This document shows positions 40,733-55,200 of a stretch of 64,000 bases of DNA, piece after piece. The notes below the pieces were generated by a model. It was not told the origin of the DNA, ran no database searches, and saw only the letters and a program-made list of their open reading frames with translations. Source of the DNA: Paralichthys olivaceus (lineage: Eukaryota > Chordata > Actinopteri > Pleuronectiformes > Paralichthyidae); NCBI RefSeq assembly GCF_024713975.1, contig NC_091094.1:28668501-28732500 (forward strand), read 5' to 3'. A program made the translations under genes and the position numbers. Numbering within the stretch: position 1 is the stretch's first letter; each line of letters begins with the position of its first letter.

Positions 40733-40929
40733 CCGGTCCACCCGCTACCTGACCCACTACCTGCCCCGGTCCACCCGCTATCTGACCCACTACCTTCCCC
40801 GGTCCACCCGCTACCTGACCCACTACTGCCCCGGTCCACCCGCTACCTGACCCGCTACCTGCCCCGGTCCACCTGCTACCTGACCCACTACCTGGCCCGG
40901 TCCACCTGCTACCTGACCCGCTACCTGCC
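40733..40929. repeat. 33-bp GC-rich minisatellite, six copies
   Basis: Units begin CCGGTCCACC at 40733, 40766, 40799, 40831, 40864 and 40897. All are 33 bp except the third, at 32 bp. Within a unit the CTACCTGACCC / CTACCTGCC halves are related, so the unit is itself an internal duplication. It lies 42 bases upstream of the CYB561D1 start codon, in the leader or core promoter. A Gly/Ser-rich minus-strand open frame starting at 40839 runs through it in a frame other than that of CYB561D1. Confidence 0.95.
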
Positions 40930-41110
40930 GGCTCCAGCGCGTGGAAGAAGTGCGTGGAAACGGAGAGAAGCCGCTGTGCTATCCAGACACCACACGAGCT
41001 CCATACTCACAGTTCTGAAGCGGGAAAAACAAGACGGACAACATCCAGTGAAGTGAGGCGCGTTCCTCGGTGACAGCTCGCAGCGCTTCCGGTGTGCAAT
41101 GTTTCCCATT
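40930..41110 (-). promoter_or_regulatory. cyb561d1: CYB561D1 promoter region
   Basis: GC-rich, CpG-bearing sequence upstream of the minisatellite and the CYB561D1 first exon. No TATA box is evident. The transcription start is not determined. Confidence 0.4.
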
Positions 41111-43243
41111 CAGCGTCTTTAATGACGTAAACACGTGTATTTACAGCGGATACAAGATCAGGTGGACGGAAGCAGCGCTGTGGCTTCTGTCCTCAGTCTC
41201 TTATTATCACCTCTCTTGTCCAGTGCGCCGAAGAATCCGCTTTAAAGCGAAATCCATTCACTTCCACTCATTGTGTTGTTGTCGTTGACTTGACGGAGCA
41301 GGTAAGGCGGACGACGTAAACCACGGACTCCATCCCGCGGGTTATATTTAGGGCCTTAGTTCTCACCTGGTTCGAAACAACCAACGGGAGTTCCGTCTTA
41401 ACATTCTACTTCCTGTTTTGGGTCTGCATCAACGCCGAAGAGTAAGAGACACGTGAGATGCTTCACCACCCGTTTCCCTCTTTTCAGCGAAATCTGGATG
41501 TACTGCAGCAGCTACCTGTCAACTAACGATGTAACGAGTACAACACTCATTATAACTGCATTGTATCTGCATTAGTTGTGCAATTTTAATATTACAGACC
41601 ATTTTATAGAATAATATTGTCTTTTGCACATCCAGTCCACGTATTCTTACACTGCCAGTATATTGTATAGTCAAGTACTTATATTTATACCCTACAATAT
41701 ATTATATATCATATATTATATCATACTCTGTATATTCTTCGGATTTACAAGTCTATATACACATATTTATACATGTGTACATGTTATTATTATATTATTA
41801 TTATCACTACTACTACTACTATTATTATTATATATACTATTGCTGCCATTATTACTATATACAGCTATTATATTGGTATAATTACTGTCTATATAAATAT
41901 ATATTATGTTATATTGTATACTATATATATATATAAACATATACTGTACTACTATTCTTATATACTGTCTAACAATAACATTACCATCATATCATCATTA
42001 CTATTATCATCATATTGCCACTGCACTACTTGTCTGACTATTCAACTTGTGTTTCTGTTTTTGTTCTTTTACCTCAATGTTTTGTTGTGTTCCGATACAC
42101 AAGCTGCTATGACGACGTAATTTCCCTCCGGGGATGAATAAAGTACTCTATCTATCTATCTAATATCGATACTTGTGTTTTAATCCAAAGAGGAGAGTCC
42201 AAATCAAGACTTCAAAAACAGTAGGGAGGACAAATTTAACTATAGTGTGGAAACTAATTTAAAAAAATGTATAGACTTTATCAACTATATCGCCCATTAA
42301 TTTTTCTTTATTTTGGATTTGAGATCACAGATGGCCTCTGCAGTTCTGTAATATTCATCTGATTAATAAATGTCATATTTAGCATGTATTCATTCAATAA
42401 TAAATTCATTTCAGTGATAAATGTGGTTCAAAGAGTCCATCCTGGTTACCAGGTTGAAAAAGTGCTCCTTTTAACAATCAGTAAAACAGCAACCTTTCTT
42501 ACTCTTTACAGACACCGTCACCATATTTCAGTTAAAAATTGTCCAGATATTTTTTGAATGCGTGTTTGCTAAAGGTTTGACAATTTTAACAGATAATTCA
42601 GCTACAAAGTTGAAGTCTCAAAGTTAAACCTCGCACAGTAATTAAACAACTATTATAAAAATTTGAAGAAAAACAGTTGCTCCATCCATGCTTATGGGAC
42701 ATCACTTTTAGGGACATTTGAATTAAAATGAAGACGTTTTACTGTGAGCATGATAGATTCTATTTAGTGTTGAAAACAGCAAATGCACACCCGTCATGAG
42801 AAACTGTCAAATGCCGTTGTTGAATTAATGTAAATAAAATGGAAACTTGGAACAATACAACACATAATATCCTTAAAAAAACATAGTCACAGAAACCAAG
42901 TGTAAAGGACATTTTAATCCATTTTATAAACCAACATATTTAATTTAGCAGCATAACCGGATGGTCTTGAGGTATTTCTAAATCCATACTCTGAATTTCA
43001 TCCCTCCCTCCCCGAGTTCTTCCTCAGACATTCATCCAAACAGCAAACACACAGCAGATCCATACTCCACTAACTCTGCACATACAAACAACCTGACACA
43101 CTCATACTTCAACATGTGCTCAATAGAGAAAAGACAGACGCTCGCACACATAAACAGACACACAGACACACATATATTTGAGTCCTGTTGCCTCAGAGGC
43201 CGCAGAGCTGGCTCCCTCATTGTGGCTTGTAAGGCAGGCACAC
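41111..43243. other. AT-rich spacer with retroelement tail
   Basis: 41640-42010 is strongly AT-rich with TAC, TAT and ATT simple repeats. At about 42100-42165 there is a retroelement 3' end, TTCCCTCCGGGGATGAATAAAGTA followed by (TCTA)n; the same tail type lies reversed at about 9140. The right part may be the 3' untranslated region of ATXN7L2, with a minus-strand AATAAA candidate at about 42306-42311. No coding exon is recognised. Confidence 0.5.
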
Positions 43244-46200
43244 TTAATGGTGCAGTTTTGGCTGTGGGGGAAAATAAATATTTGAAATTATTACTTCAAT
43301 TTTATCAACCAATTTGTACATTCACATAAAAAATAAATTATAATGTGTCAGAAGAGTCAGCATCAGAAGAAAAGTTTGACGATAAAACACTTCTGTAATG
43401 TTTAACTTTTTGTTTTAGGGGGGGAATTGCTCCTTTACATAAAAGTGTCTCTCGGTACGACAGGTTACTATAGTTTCCCACCATCTTGTCTCTCAGGGGT
43501 CACAGGTAGGTGCCAGGGAGAGACAGATCTGAGCCTCATAGCCTGGGGATGGGGTGACAAACCTTCATCTGAAATATTTGGAGTGTGAATATTTGGCCAC
43601 TGTCTATGGGTCAGCTGTGGCTGAGGGTTTGATTCCAGTCTTCCACATTTGCATGCTGAAGTGTCCTTGTGAGAGATGCTGAACCCCAAACTGCCCCTCA
43701 TAGAAAAAGAGATGCTGCCCATTTGCTGTGTGTGTGAATGGGTGAATGACAAACTGTAGTGTAAACACTTTGAGTGGTCATCAAAACTAGAAAAGCGCTG
43801 TATAAATACAGACCATTATCACTATGTTAGATATGATAATAGTTAAGATTCTGTAAGAGCAGAACTAATGCTGGCATCACTATAGACATGATAAGTTGTC
43901 AAAGGCTCACAGACCACCATCCACAAGTCCCGGGTAGGGACTCGCCTACTATCAAGTCCCTAAAAATATGGACAGTTGCACATGTTGTTGATTCTTCATG
44001 CACTGATCTCCTGAAATAATGCCTCACGCTGGCCAATGTTTGTAAGACAACCAATAAATCAGTCGGGCTCTAATGGATACTACATTTAAGTACCCGCTTA
44101 AATTTTAACAGATGTGCATGATAGTTGAAACAATAGTGTGGGACATATAACCTCAAATGTAGGGTCTAATCTTTTGGGGTTTATGGTCATTATGAGAGGT
44201 AAAGAGGTGAGTCGACATGAATTGTGCAAGATGTAAAGAAATACCCTACTGGCAGTCCTGATATCACATTCACAGGAACATGAGGTCACTGTAACCTTGA
44301 CTATTGACCGTCAGGCTCCAAATTCTAAGCAGTTAATCTTTGAGTCCAAGTGAATATTTGTACCAAATTTTAACTACAATCCTTCAAGCTAATTTTAATA
44401 CACCTCAACTCAAGATGTTCTGGAGATATCGCATTCACAAAAATTGCTTTATAAGGTCACAGTGATCTTGACCTTTTACCACCAAAAACTATTCAGTCAT
44501 CCTTGAGTCTAAGACAGTCCTGACAATTGCGTTCAAAACAGTGTAAGGTCAAGTGACCTTACCCTTTTGACCTTCGACTACCAAAATCTAATCAGCCTTT
44601 GTCTGGGGCCAAGAGTACATTTGCCCCAAATTTGAAGAAATTCCCTCAAGGCATTCTCGAGATATTGCGTTCACGAGAATGCAACGCATGTACAAATGGA
44701 CATTTGTATGGACGGACAACCCGAAAACATAACTTTGTCGCCGGCCAGAGCAATAGAAAAGCTGGGAAGTGCACCATCAGACAAAATGATGCAGTGCGCC
44801 AGAGGAAATGTCATTTCTGGCGTGTGCCACAGTGCAGGAACAGTGAGCATAACCCAAGTGTCTGCTCCTTTCTATGGGTCAAAGACTTCAGTTATTGACT
44901 GCAAAGGATTTTCCACTAAATATTCAAATACAATGCTTTTGTTTTGCATATTTTCGATTACATTTGATCCCACAATCCCATTTAGAAACAAAGCCTCAAG
45001 GAGAATAGCTGCTAATTGTAACTTAAACTTTCAAATTATTTTTCTCACCAGCCCATGTGCTGCTCAGTTTCCCTGCTTTTCTGACTAAACTCACCTTCTG
45101 TGTGCCGAGTTTCTTCTCCACACCCCCAGCCAGCCCCCCGCCTTTACTGTCCTTCCAGGGGTAGAAATTAGAGCGTGGAGAGGAGGTGGTGGCAGAGCTG
45201 GAAGAGGAGGAAGAGGGCAGGCGGTGTACTGAGGGTTTGGAGGAAGGCGAGTGCTCTTCTATGCTTCCCCCCTTGCGTTTCTTCACAAGTCCCTGGTGCT
45301 CAAAGCCCCTCCCACTGGCCTGCCCGTGTAGTCCTGAGTCCCCCATACCTGCCCGGCTATGGGAGTTGTTGGTGGTCGTGGAGGAAAGGTCTGGGGGTGA
45401 TGAATGGCCCAGAGTAGAGTGTGTCCGTTTGTAGGTCCAAACTGCCTTGGCGGCTGGCGAGTGGGACTCTGACGGGGAGGGCTGTGGGCGAGGTTTGCTG
45501 CTGGGAGAAAGCGTGCCATTGGTCTGTCCATGTGGAAGAGGTGAGGGAATGGTGGCTTTAGAAAAGGAACATGAGGAGGAGGAGGAGGTGGCAGAGGGTG
45601 GGCGGCCCCGGTCCTGGAGAATGATGCAGTTCCTGTCAGGGCCCGAGTGCTCCCCTTCCTGCGATGGGGCTTTGCGTTTGCGGAGGGCAGCGGCAGCAGC
45701 AGCCTCCTCGCGCAGCTTCAGCATCTGCTTGCTGGGACGCCCAACAGGGTTCTTGGGTCGCCCTGGACTGCTCTGACACATTGCCACAGGCTTACCTGGA
45801 GACACCAGGTGACCACCACTGATGTTGTCACCACTGCTGCTGCCACCACTGCCCGCAGAGTTCTCTGACTGCATGGCTGTCTGGGGTCTCCCTGGACCAC
45901 GACATGATGAAGAGGAGCAAGAGGACGCACTTTTGAGAGAGGAGCTTATATGACTTCCTGTTCGGACTTTAGAATGTGATGACATGGTGGCTATGGAGGA
46001 CGGGGACGAGGAAGTGATGGTCTTGGCTGAGGGAGGTGGAGCTTGAAGGTCTGTGGCTTGAGGTATTTTCCTGGATTGAGAGAAAATAAATCCACAAATC
46101 ATTATATCAAACACATATACTGAACTGTCTGATTTCAAGAATTTAGTGTGTGTTGAATTAATGTGTAACAAAGCATGTACAGTGCAGTGTTCAGTATTGT

Positions 46201-49200
46201 TAACTTGATCAGAAACGGCAATAGAAAGATTGTTATTTCTAGAACCCGTATTAACATACATTTTAGAAATTAAGTAAAACACCTTTTTGGCAGTAAGATT
46301 TACCGCTGTTAGGTTTCCTCATTTGCAGCGTGCACGGTGGTTCCCTGGAGTACCAGAGTCAAAATGGCTTTGAGATCCTTTCCCAACTTATAGATTTACA
46401 TGACTTTGTTTCACATCTGTTGTTAAAATGAATTAGTTTGTGGCATCATTCGCTGCTTTTGAGACCTTTCTGACTCCTTCACATTGCCACACAGATGCCA
46501 ATAATAATGCCTGGGCATGGCTAATGACATTGAAACTAATTATCAATCAAGTGGTTGATTTAGAAACTAATCAAATTAATAATTTTTCACATTTGGAAAG
46601 GTTATTTTGGATAGCTTTTTTCCATAAACAAATGAAATCATAAAAACAAGCATTTTGTTTGTATTTGAGTTATCTTTGAAACATTAAGTTGTGAAAAATT
46701 ATGCTTTTCTCAAGTTTAAATGGTCTGTATTTATAAAACACTTTTCTAGTTTTACATTCACCCACTCACATACACATTCATACAGTGTGTCTTATGTGCA
46801 GCGCTTTCTTTGTGATTACAATTTCAGGTTAAGTATCTTGCCAGACATGCGCAATGGGGAAGACGTCTGGTTAGAGGACGACCGCTCTAACCCCTGAGGC
46901 ACAGCCGCCCAACAATATTGTTTTTTGTTTAATTAGAAAAAGGAGTTCAAAAAGGGCTACAAGTTCTGTACCAATATGGCTGTGCAAACTGTGTGCATTC
47001 TTAAAAATACAATATAATAACGATATATAATATAAATATTAAAGGTGAAGATGAAAAATGTTGTTGGATGATATATGTCCCATAAATTATTGCTATGAAT
47101 CATATGATTGCCATAGTCTGACATTGGTATTTAAAAATATTGAAATATAATAAGTAAAACATAAATAAAAAAACAATACGTTGGACTGAAAAATTAAAAA
47201 TATTGCCCTAATAACGAATACAAATTTGGCACAGGATATATGTTACCAGCTCGGTAAACTGGATGGGATGGTCATGCTTTAAATGAGCTTTTTTATTTAT
47301 TTATTTAATAGTTTTAGATTAGTATTCCAGTGTTTCCTCTAGGATTGTGTGCCTGCGCTCTTCTCTGTCACTCTTCACACACAAAAACTGGCAATCACAT
47401 GTATTAAGTTATCAATCAATGGTGTTAGATCATGAATCTGGATCGTTCCAGTCACTTTAACCAAGATGTCCCTGCTTTGCACACGTATTGTGTTTGGCAG
47501 GTCAAAATGGAATTTTTTGTGTTCAAATGTGTGCCTAATAAATCACAAAGTGAATTTCAAGTACCGTTCAGGTCCTAATAACTTCTGATAAGTGTTGGTG
47601 TTATTGTTAAGAGTAAAGTGAGCGCAGGTCAGCAGGGAGTGGGAAAGGAAGACACTGACAGGATACTGACACAGCAGTATAAACCAGCTGGCACTCCTGC
47701 TCTAATCATTTTGCAGCAGCGGGGACGTTAATGGACTCTCCTCTCTCAGTTTAAAGCCAAAATATTTTCACTTCATCTATGGCTGGTAAATGTCTGATTT
47801 CCTGTGAGAGTGTAAGTCCAGCCAACACAGGACACGTGTGAGTGTAAACTCTCAACACCCAGACACAGTGATGAGATGAGAGAAGCAGCACAAAAGCAGC
47901 ACCAAAATGTTGGGGACACTTTCATGCAAAAAGTGGGATTGCTTGAGGGCAAAGGCATATATTAAAAGATCGATCTTGCCTTTTTTGAATCAATGTACTA
48001 TGAAATGAAGATCAATTGATAAGAGAATCAAATTTTGAACCCTGCTCCTAATAATAATCAGAATATAGTTTAGATACAGATTGTCCGTGTATCAGTTTGA
48101 GCAATAGTAGGAGCAGGTTGGGTAAGACATCTCTTTACCATACCATACACTGAAACAGATTTGTAATAAGGAGCAAGGTCTCTGCAGGTCTCTCATGATG
48201 GAACTCAAGCCAATTTGCTTTGAATGTTTCACTCACATGCATGTAAATACAGTCAATAGTAACTGATATTCAGAGAAACCAGTCATCATCTTCCTGTCAA
48301 CATCACAGTCTCTTCACCACTGCTATTCTGGGGTGCAGAAAACACCATCTGCTTCATGTATTAGTGACTGAGCAGTAAATTACACACTGGTGTTACAATA
48401 CACAGGATCTGATGTAGCCATCACTTATCCATACAGTGGATGAGATTCTACAAATAAGCCTTAATGTAATGGACTTGGAAATAGACTCGATCTCCTTTTT
48501 CTCAAGAACCCTTTAAGAGATCTCTGAGTATAAAATTAGTATCACAGATTAAACCCAGTAATGATCGATAGACTATTTGATTAAGGAGAGTGGGTATCCT
48601 TTTTGAATACAAATAATTGTCTGAACACCTCACCAATTCCCACAGAGGGAAATCTCTGAGGAACTAAGGAAATATAAACTAGAACTGACCAAAATTACAC
48701 AAACTCATGGCTGAGGGGGTAGGGTGGTCGTCCTCCAACAAGACGGTCGGCAGTTCGGACCCAACATCTGCATGCCAAACTGTCCTTGGGCAAGATGCTG
48801 AACCCTGAACTCCCCCCTTGTTTTGTAGAATAGTGCTAGTTAGTGCAATGTAAGTTAGTAGCCATCCCTTAGCGTCGTTGTTTAGCCATCAAACTTGCGA
48901 TAAGATTAGCATAGTGTCCTATTTAATTATTCCAGCAATCGGTGACAATTCCAGTGTCCAGCAGCATGCGCATTCCTGGTGTATGGGATGATCACATGAT
49001 ATGCATTTACGGACTTAGTATGGCAAGGAATTATAGTAGTGTGAAGGCCATGTGTCCTCATCCCTTGCAGAAAGGAGGAGGACAAATGTAGGGGCATACT
49101 CTACCTCCCCCTTACTGACGCCCATACATTCGTAGTCACATTTATGTTAACCATACAGAATAACCAATCTTCCCTTGTGACACACACTCATTTTGTAGCA

Positions 49201-52200
49201 ATAATAAAAAAACTCACCACATAGCATTTTCAAAGCTATGTGTGGTGGTAGAGCATATGATCTTAAATATAGCAGCTAATTTGCATTAGTGGGCTGAACA
49301 CTTGTAGTGTAGGTGTGTCCTCCATCTGGTACTGACAGCTCATTTTTTTCCAGAGATTAAAACCAGTTCAAGCAAACATTGAAAGGAATGTGAGCCTCGG
49401 TTTCTTACTTCCAAAGGTGGGCGCTGATGTGCTGTTCCAGCATACTGCTGAGAGCCGACCTTAGGTGGTGAAGTCTCCTGTCAAACGTGTAGATGCCATG
49501 ACCAAACGCATGGCTCCCAAATGAACACACCTGGAGAGAAAAAAAGACTTGTCAATCTGGGATGATCTAGTATGCTCTGTTGTTGAGATTTATTAATGGG
49601 TGTTATTATCAGATTTAAAATATGGACATTTTGGACATGGTTAACAATAGCTCAAAGAGGTCTGACAGTATCTGACAGTGTTGTATGTTCATCATAAAGC
49701 ATAAACACGTTCAGCTTTGGTTTACAAGTGAGTGGGGCAATAAGCGAAAATGTTCCAATCAGCCCAACCAGTGCTGATTGACAATATATTTGTATGAGTG
49801 TACATGCATGGTTATGCACAGGGCGCAGATGTGCACACTAGTATCAGCGAACGCAATGTCAAAAAGTGCTGGGACCACTTGTGATTGGATCTTACTTCCC
49901 CACTGTGTGTGCAATTAAATATGACCGTCATTTGTGTTCATGACAACCAAATTATGATGTTTTTACAGTCAGGATGGACTCAGCAAATCACCCAACCCTA
50001 TTTACTAGCATCTTCTGTTCGTGAAAAGCAGTTCCAAAGCAGCCCAAAAGAACTTGATATAGTCACATTATACCATGGTCATATTTATGAGCATGATCCA
50101 CGATTTTCTGCTCCTTGGTGGTCAGCTAAAAAAATTAGTAATGGGCCTTGGGGTTGTCCATCCCAAGTTTTTTTTTTTTTTTTTAAATCCAACAAGTTTT
50201 CAGACATAGTTTCTGTACTCAGGTACAAACTGCTTACCGCTAGTGGTCTCGGATGTGCACAAGAAGATGGGAATTCTAATGGCTCCTCTGGTCCTTCTGC
50301 TTCACTTTCATCACTGGAGATTCGTCCATGGACGAGAGGTGACTGGGTTCGGAGACTTCCCTCATCCTGCCGCTGCTTCTCGTCCTCTGGAGTGCACTCT
50401 GACACACCGGTGGATCGACTGTAGAACAAAACAAACTGTTAGAATGACAATACAATGATCATAATACTATTATGATCCTTATACATGTGCAATCTCCTTT
50501 CTAATTGACAATGATTCTGTTGCACTTTAACAAGGGACTTCAACTACATCAAATGAGCACCGCAGTCATGAACATGATGCAAGAAACAGTTTGTGTTAAG
50601 GACAAAAAACAACAGCAAAATAAATCCAGAGGAAACATCATTGAGGACAGTGAGAACCAGAAAACCCACCTCACTGCTCTTAAGAAAAATAATTGAAGGC
50701 AAAATGAGTCTGAGTTTACAGATTTATACCACGTTTGTGTGTGTGTCTGTGTATAGGCACACATAGTTGTGTCAGAAAGAACTGAATGAATCAATAATTA
50801 TGAGCTGCATGCAGGAGAAAACAGAATCATTCTGTGGTGGTCAGTGTTGATATTGTGGCGGTGGCTACAAACAAATGTATTGGCAGTGAGGCAAAAAAAT
50901 ACTTTGGATAAATTGTGAAACTTCACCGGATCAGAGGACGTCAGCTAAGTACGAAGTGCTGCACTACCTAAAAATGCAGCCTGCGCTGCACTCTCTCTCT
51001 CTCACACACACACACTTACCTGTCTGTCATTGAGATGGTGGATCATCAAAAAGTCCAACGTTTTAATAAGCTCTCCGTTTCTCTGATGTGACTCTTTATA
51101 AATGAAGATTCAGGCTAACAGCCGAGCCGTGCTGGATGCATGACCACCTGCTAACATCTACTGTTAGTTGGTAACTTAAATTGTGCAGAAGCCATTCAAA
51201 CTTACAGGGGATATTCACCATCTAGTCCTATATTCTAAAAAATGTGCCCAAAAAAATACACTTGCGATTAAAAGCCTGCAACAAGATATGTCCCTAACAT
51301 CCGCTGGTGGTGGCTATTATCTGCTCACTATAATTGGTGCTTGGCATCTTAATAAGTGCAGTAGACCTTCAAATATACAAGGGATATTCTCCATCTTTTC
51401 CTACGTTATAAAATTATAGACTTGCTGTTATTTCAAGTCTGTAATTTACAAAAAAGATTTTCAATTCAAGAATCAAACTACTAAAGTCTTATAGTTATTT
51501 TAATGCTCTCCACATGCATGCAGTTTAGGCTTGTGTGTGGCATCTAAACCTGAAAAGGAAATGCTTTAGCCTTTACTGTATTAAGGTGGCACTGCCTGTA
51601 AGAAAAACCCACTTCCACCTATGTATTCAGATCCACTCCAGAATTGAACGGGTTCTTCCTTGGGCCATTTCCCAACCCTCTCCAAAAAATGGAGGTTGAG
51701 CTCATAGCTTTAACTATAAGATGCATTTAGCTTTAACTATGTGGCAGGTGTAGGTATGTTGCAGATAGGTGATATTTAATTTTCCATAAAGAGAAGGGGA
51801 TGAGCAAAACACACAGCTCAGGACAATATAACTGTGTGTGTGAGTCTATCAGAGAACAAGTGAGAATAAAAACATTTTTGTAAATTGCCTAGGTGAGATC
51901 ACCATGCACACTTCAGTACACATAAGCTTCAGGAAAGCTCACCGACCTGAAAGCAGGGAGGCTGGCCAGAGGTCTTCTGCAGTGCGGTGCCCCAGCCTGC
52001 TCCCTGGGGGCCTCTGGGCTGGGGGATCGTCCACTGGAGGAGCCTCCGTCCAACGAATGGGTGCCTTTCTCCCGAACCTTGGTCTTGAGTTCTGCCACCA
52101 GCTGGTCAAAGTTCTTGCTTCGGCCCACCACCTTCCTTCGCTGGTGGATGGAGTGAATCTGAGGACCAGGACACAGGCAGTTGAGCTGGATTTAAAGTCA

Positions 52201-55200
52201 ACACAATAAATTGACAGGAGCCCTGCTGTAAGAATCGCATACATTTGATTTAAACTACGAGCTGTATTTCTCAACTGATACCATCTCCACAATGCATCGG
52301 TTTTATATAATCAGCCTCATTCTGCATCAGTGAGCTCTACGGGAACATTTCTTAGTTACAGTAGGTAACATGCATTGCACGCACTGAAGTTGGATGGCAC
52401 ACCCGGCAGCATGGTCAAGTATTGTGGGTCTAACTTCACTAAACCTCAAAGGAGAAGAAGAACTGGATTTATTGATTGATGAGGTTCTCTAATCTCTGAG
52501 CAAAGTACATACACAGAAATCACTTTTGTTACACTTTCACCGAAATATTTTGTGCAAAACTGAGTGTTTTGGGAATTTGTCATTTGTGACTGAAAAAACT
52601 GTATTTTTGACAAATGGTGGCAGATTAAAGCAGATGTTAACTTGTGTTTGTGCTGTACGAAAGTCTCTCATTGACATACCAATTTGTGCATATTTTGGCA
52701 GGCATTCTGATTATGTCCAGACCCATTAGAGCCCAATTCCGTTGATGAGAGTTTGTGTTAACTTGTCCCCGACACACATGGTTATTGTTTGTTTTCCATG
52801 ATTACAGACATGTGCAGTGTAAAAAAAATATAAAAAATCATCCCAGACAACGCAGCCAACCCGACCTGACCCGTATGAACAACTGACAGCTACAATAAGC
52901 TGATCCCACTCCAGTCAATCAGACGACAAAGATGATATATAAATCAATCAACAGTACATAAACAATCAAAAAGAAACATGGAGGGGATTCAAATCATGCA
53001 GCGGTTGATCAGGATTTATTGCTTTGTAAATGGGAATAATGAGTCCAAGCTGGAATAGAAAAGAGCACTTGCAAACAAATTCAAAATACTTGAAATTCTA
53101 GAAGTTAAGTGAGGAATCAGATTTTATGAGCTATTATGAAGATTGACAGAAAACAAAATGCTGGAGTACTCGACTTGTCAGGCATCTTACGCGCAAGACC
53201 CACCCCAAACTTTTTTGGGGGTGAACCATTTCACCACAACTACATTTAGACCCTCATTTTTGGAAACGCAGTTTGTGCAAAGGTTCCTAGTTACTGAGAG
53301 AGAAACGCAGCTCCAGTGAGAACAAAGAGTGTTCCTCAACTAACAGTATAGGAGCCACATCTGAGCATGACTTTCAGAAACTGTATGATGAAAGAACTGC
53401 AGGAAGTGTGCGCTGTCAATGAGTGGAATCTATGCTTGTATTGAAAACTAATCAACAGATTATTATCAACTGTCAAAATAATTGTCAGTTGCAGCCCTAG
53501 TGGAAACACATATTAAATGAATGATGAGTTAAAAAAATGTAAAATAAGTAAAATGCAATAGAACACCATTGGAGATTTTGAACTAATGGTTTATACAGCT
53601 AGCCACCATCATCATACCACTTAATGAGAGACTATCTTAGTGGTCGTCCTCCAGTTGCGGTCAGAGACAGGTAGAAATGATGCCAAGGAGCACTGATGCT
53701 TTGGAGGCTGATGGCAGATCAATACTTTTCTAACCATCTTTTTCCCATCATTTGTCACACGTGTATTCCAATCAACATATTAAAAGATTGCAATTGTATC
53801 ATATTAACATAAAGAAAGATGTATGAAAATACCCATAATGAACACCATATCTGTGATACCTATATACAGTTTCCACTGTGTTTTTCTACATTAGTATATA
53901 AAGTACATAAACAGTAATGCGGTGTGTGTGTGTCTATCTATAGATATGAGGGACAATTTTGTTTCTACATCATGATTGAGGACATTTTGACGTTGTGAGG
54001 ACATTTTGACGTTGTGAGGACATTTTGGCTGGTCCTCACAAACTAAATTGACTTTTTGAGGATTAGGACTTGGTTTTAGGGTTAAGTTTAGAATTAGGTT
54101 TAGGTTAGGGTAAGGCATTTAGTTGTGATGGTTAAGGTTAGGGTAAGGGGCTAGGGAATGCATTATGTCAATGAGTGTCCTCACAACTATACAGAGACAC
54201 GCATGCGTATGTGTGTGAGTGAGAGACCTTTGACCACCAAAATGTAATCAGTTCATCCTTGAGTCCGACTGAATGTTCCAAATTTGAAGAAATTCCTTAA
54301 GGTGTTTATGAGATTGCATGTTCTCAAGAGTAGGATGGACAGACAACCTGAAAAATGGCCACTGGCTATCGAAGCACAGAGGCATGACAAATAGGCTCTA
54401 CCAAAAGGCAGTTCCTCCAAAAACTATTTGTCATTAAAAATGATGACTGAAACTATTTTATCAATCAACCATCTATCATTTCTTTGGACTGACAGTCACC
54501 AGTGCACTCCAGTTCCCCATGTAGAATCTTAGAATATTAAAAAGCCATCATCAGATTTCTGTTTGCTGTCAACTGTCTGACAAAGCCACAATTAATATTA
54601 TCTGACTTGATGGCTGTTGTCACAGTGGTGAGGGGAACACAAACTCTCTTGTGTACTAAATAGCTCAAAAGCAAAGGTGACAGGACTGGACACTTATATT
54701 AATCCTCTTGACTTTTGTTTTAACTACAGTAAGAAATCTAGAGAGAAAACAAAAATTGAAATGAAGACAGACAAAAGAAAAAACAAACTGGCAAGACAAT
54801 CTGAGGCAAAATAAGAGGGCTATTAGTCTGGTGAAGTAAAGTGTGTTTGGAGCTTACATTGCATGTCAGGAGGCGAGTGCAGACTTTCTTCCTATCAGGA
54901 TCGAGGACTCCGCAGTGTTTATCCAAGTCACACTCCCTCTCTATGGACAAAAAACAATGTTTCAGCAATAAAGTCAACACAGTCAACAAACACTTTAAAA
55001 GATGTAAGCATCTCTACACTGCATAGTCAATGATATCAACAAATACCTACTGTACCTTATTAAACACAATAAGATCATTCAAATTATTTCAAACTGTTTT
55101 ACCAAAGTGTGTTAAATAATCAAATGATGTCCAGTCTGTGTCTGACCACTTGACTTAATTTTAAATTCTGGTATATTTACTTTAAACCACGAAACAACTT

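Noticed and set aside
40531..40839. 102-codon Gly/Ser-rich minus frame
   Set aside because: It is in a different frame from the CYB561D1 exon 1 product and owes its length to the 33-bp minisatellite. The true start at 40691 has an in-frame stop just upstream.
40733..40929. CRISPR-like array
   Set aside because: The 33-bp units are directly adjacent with no unique spacers, and the genome is a vertebrate's. It is a minisatellite.
45175..45868. Several plus-strand open frames of 73-109 codons
   Set aside because: They lie opposite ATXN7L2 exon 9, whose Ser/Pro/Lys-rich composition keeps the other strand open. No family motif is seen.
54060..54150. Telomere-like TTAGGG units
   Set aside because: Irregular and few; they are part of a dispersed fish repeat with inverted ends, not an interstitial telomere array.
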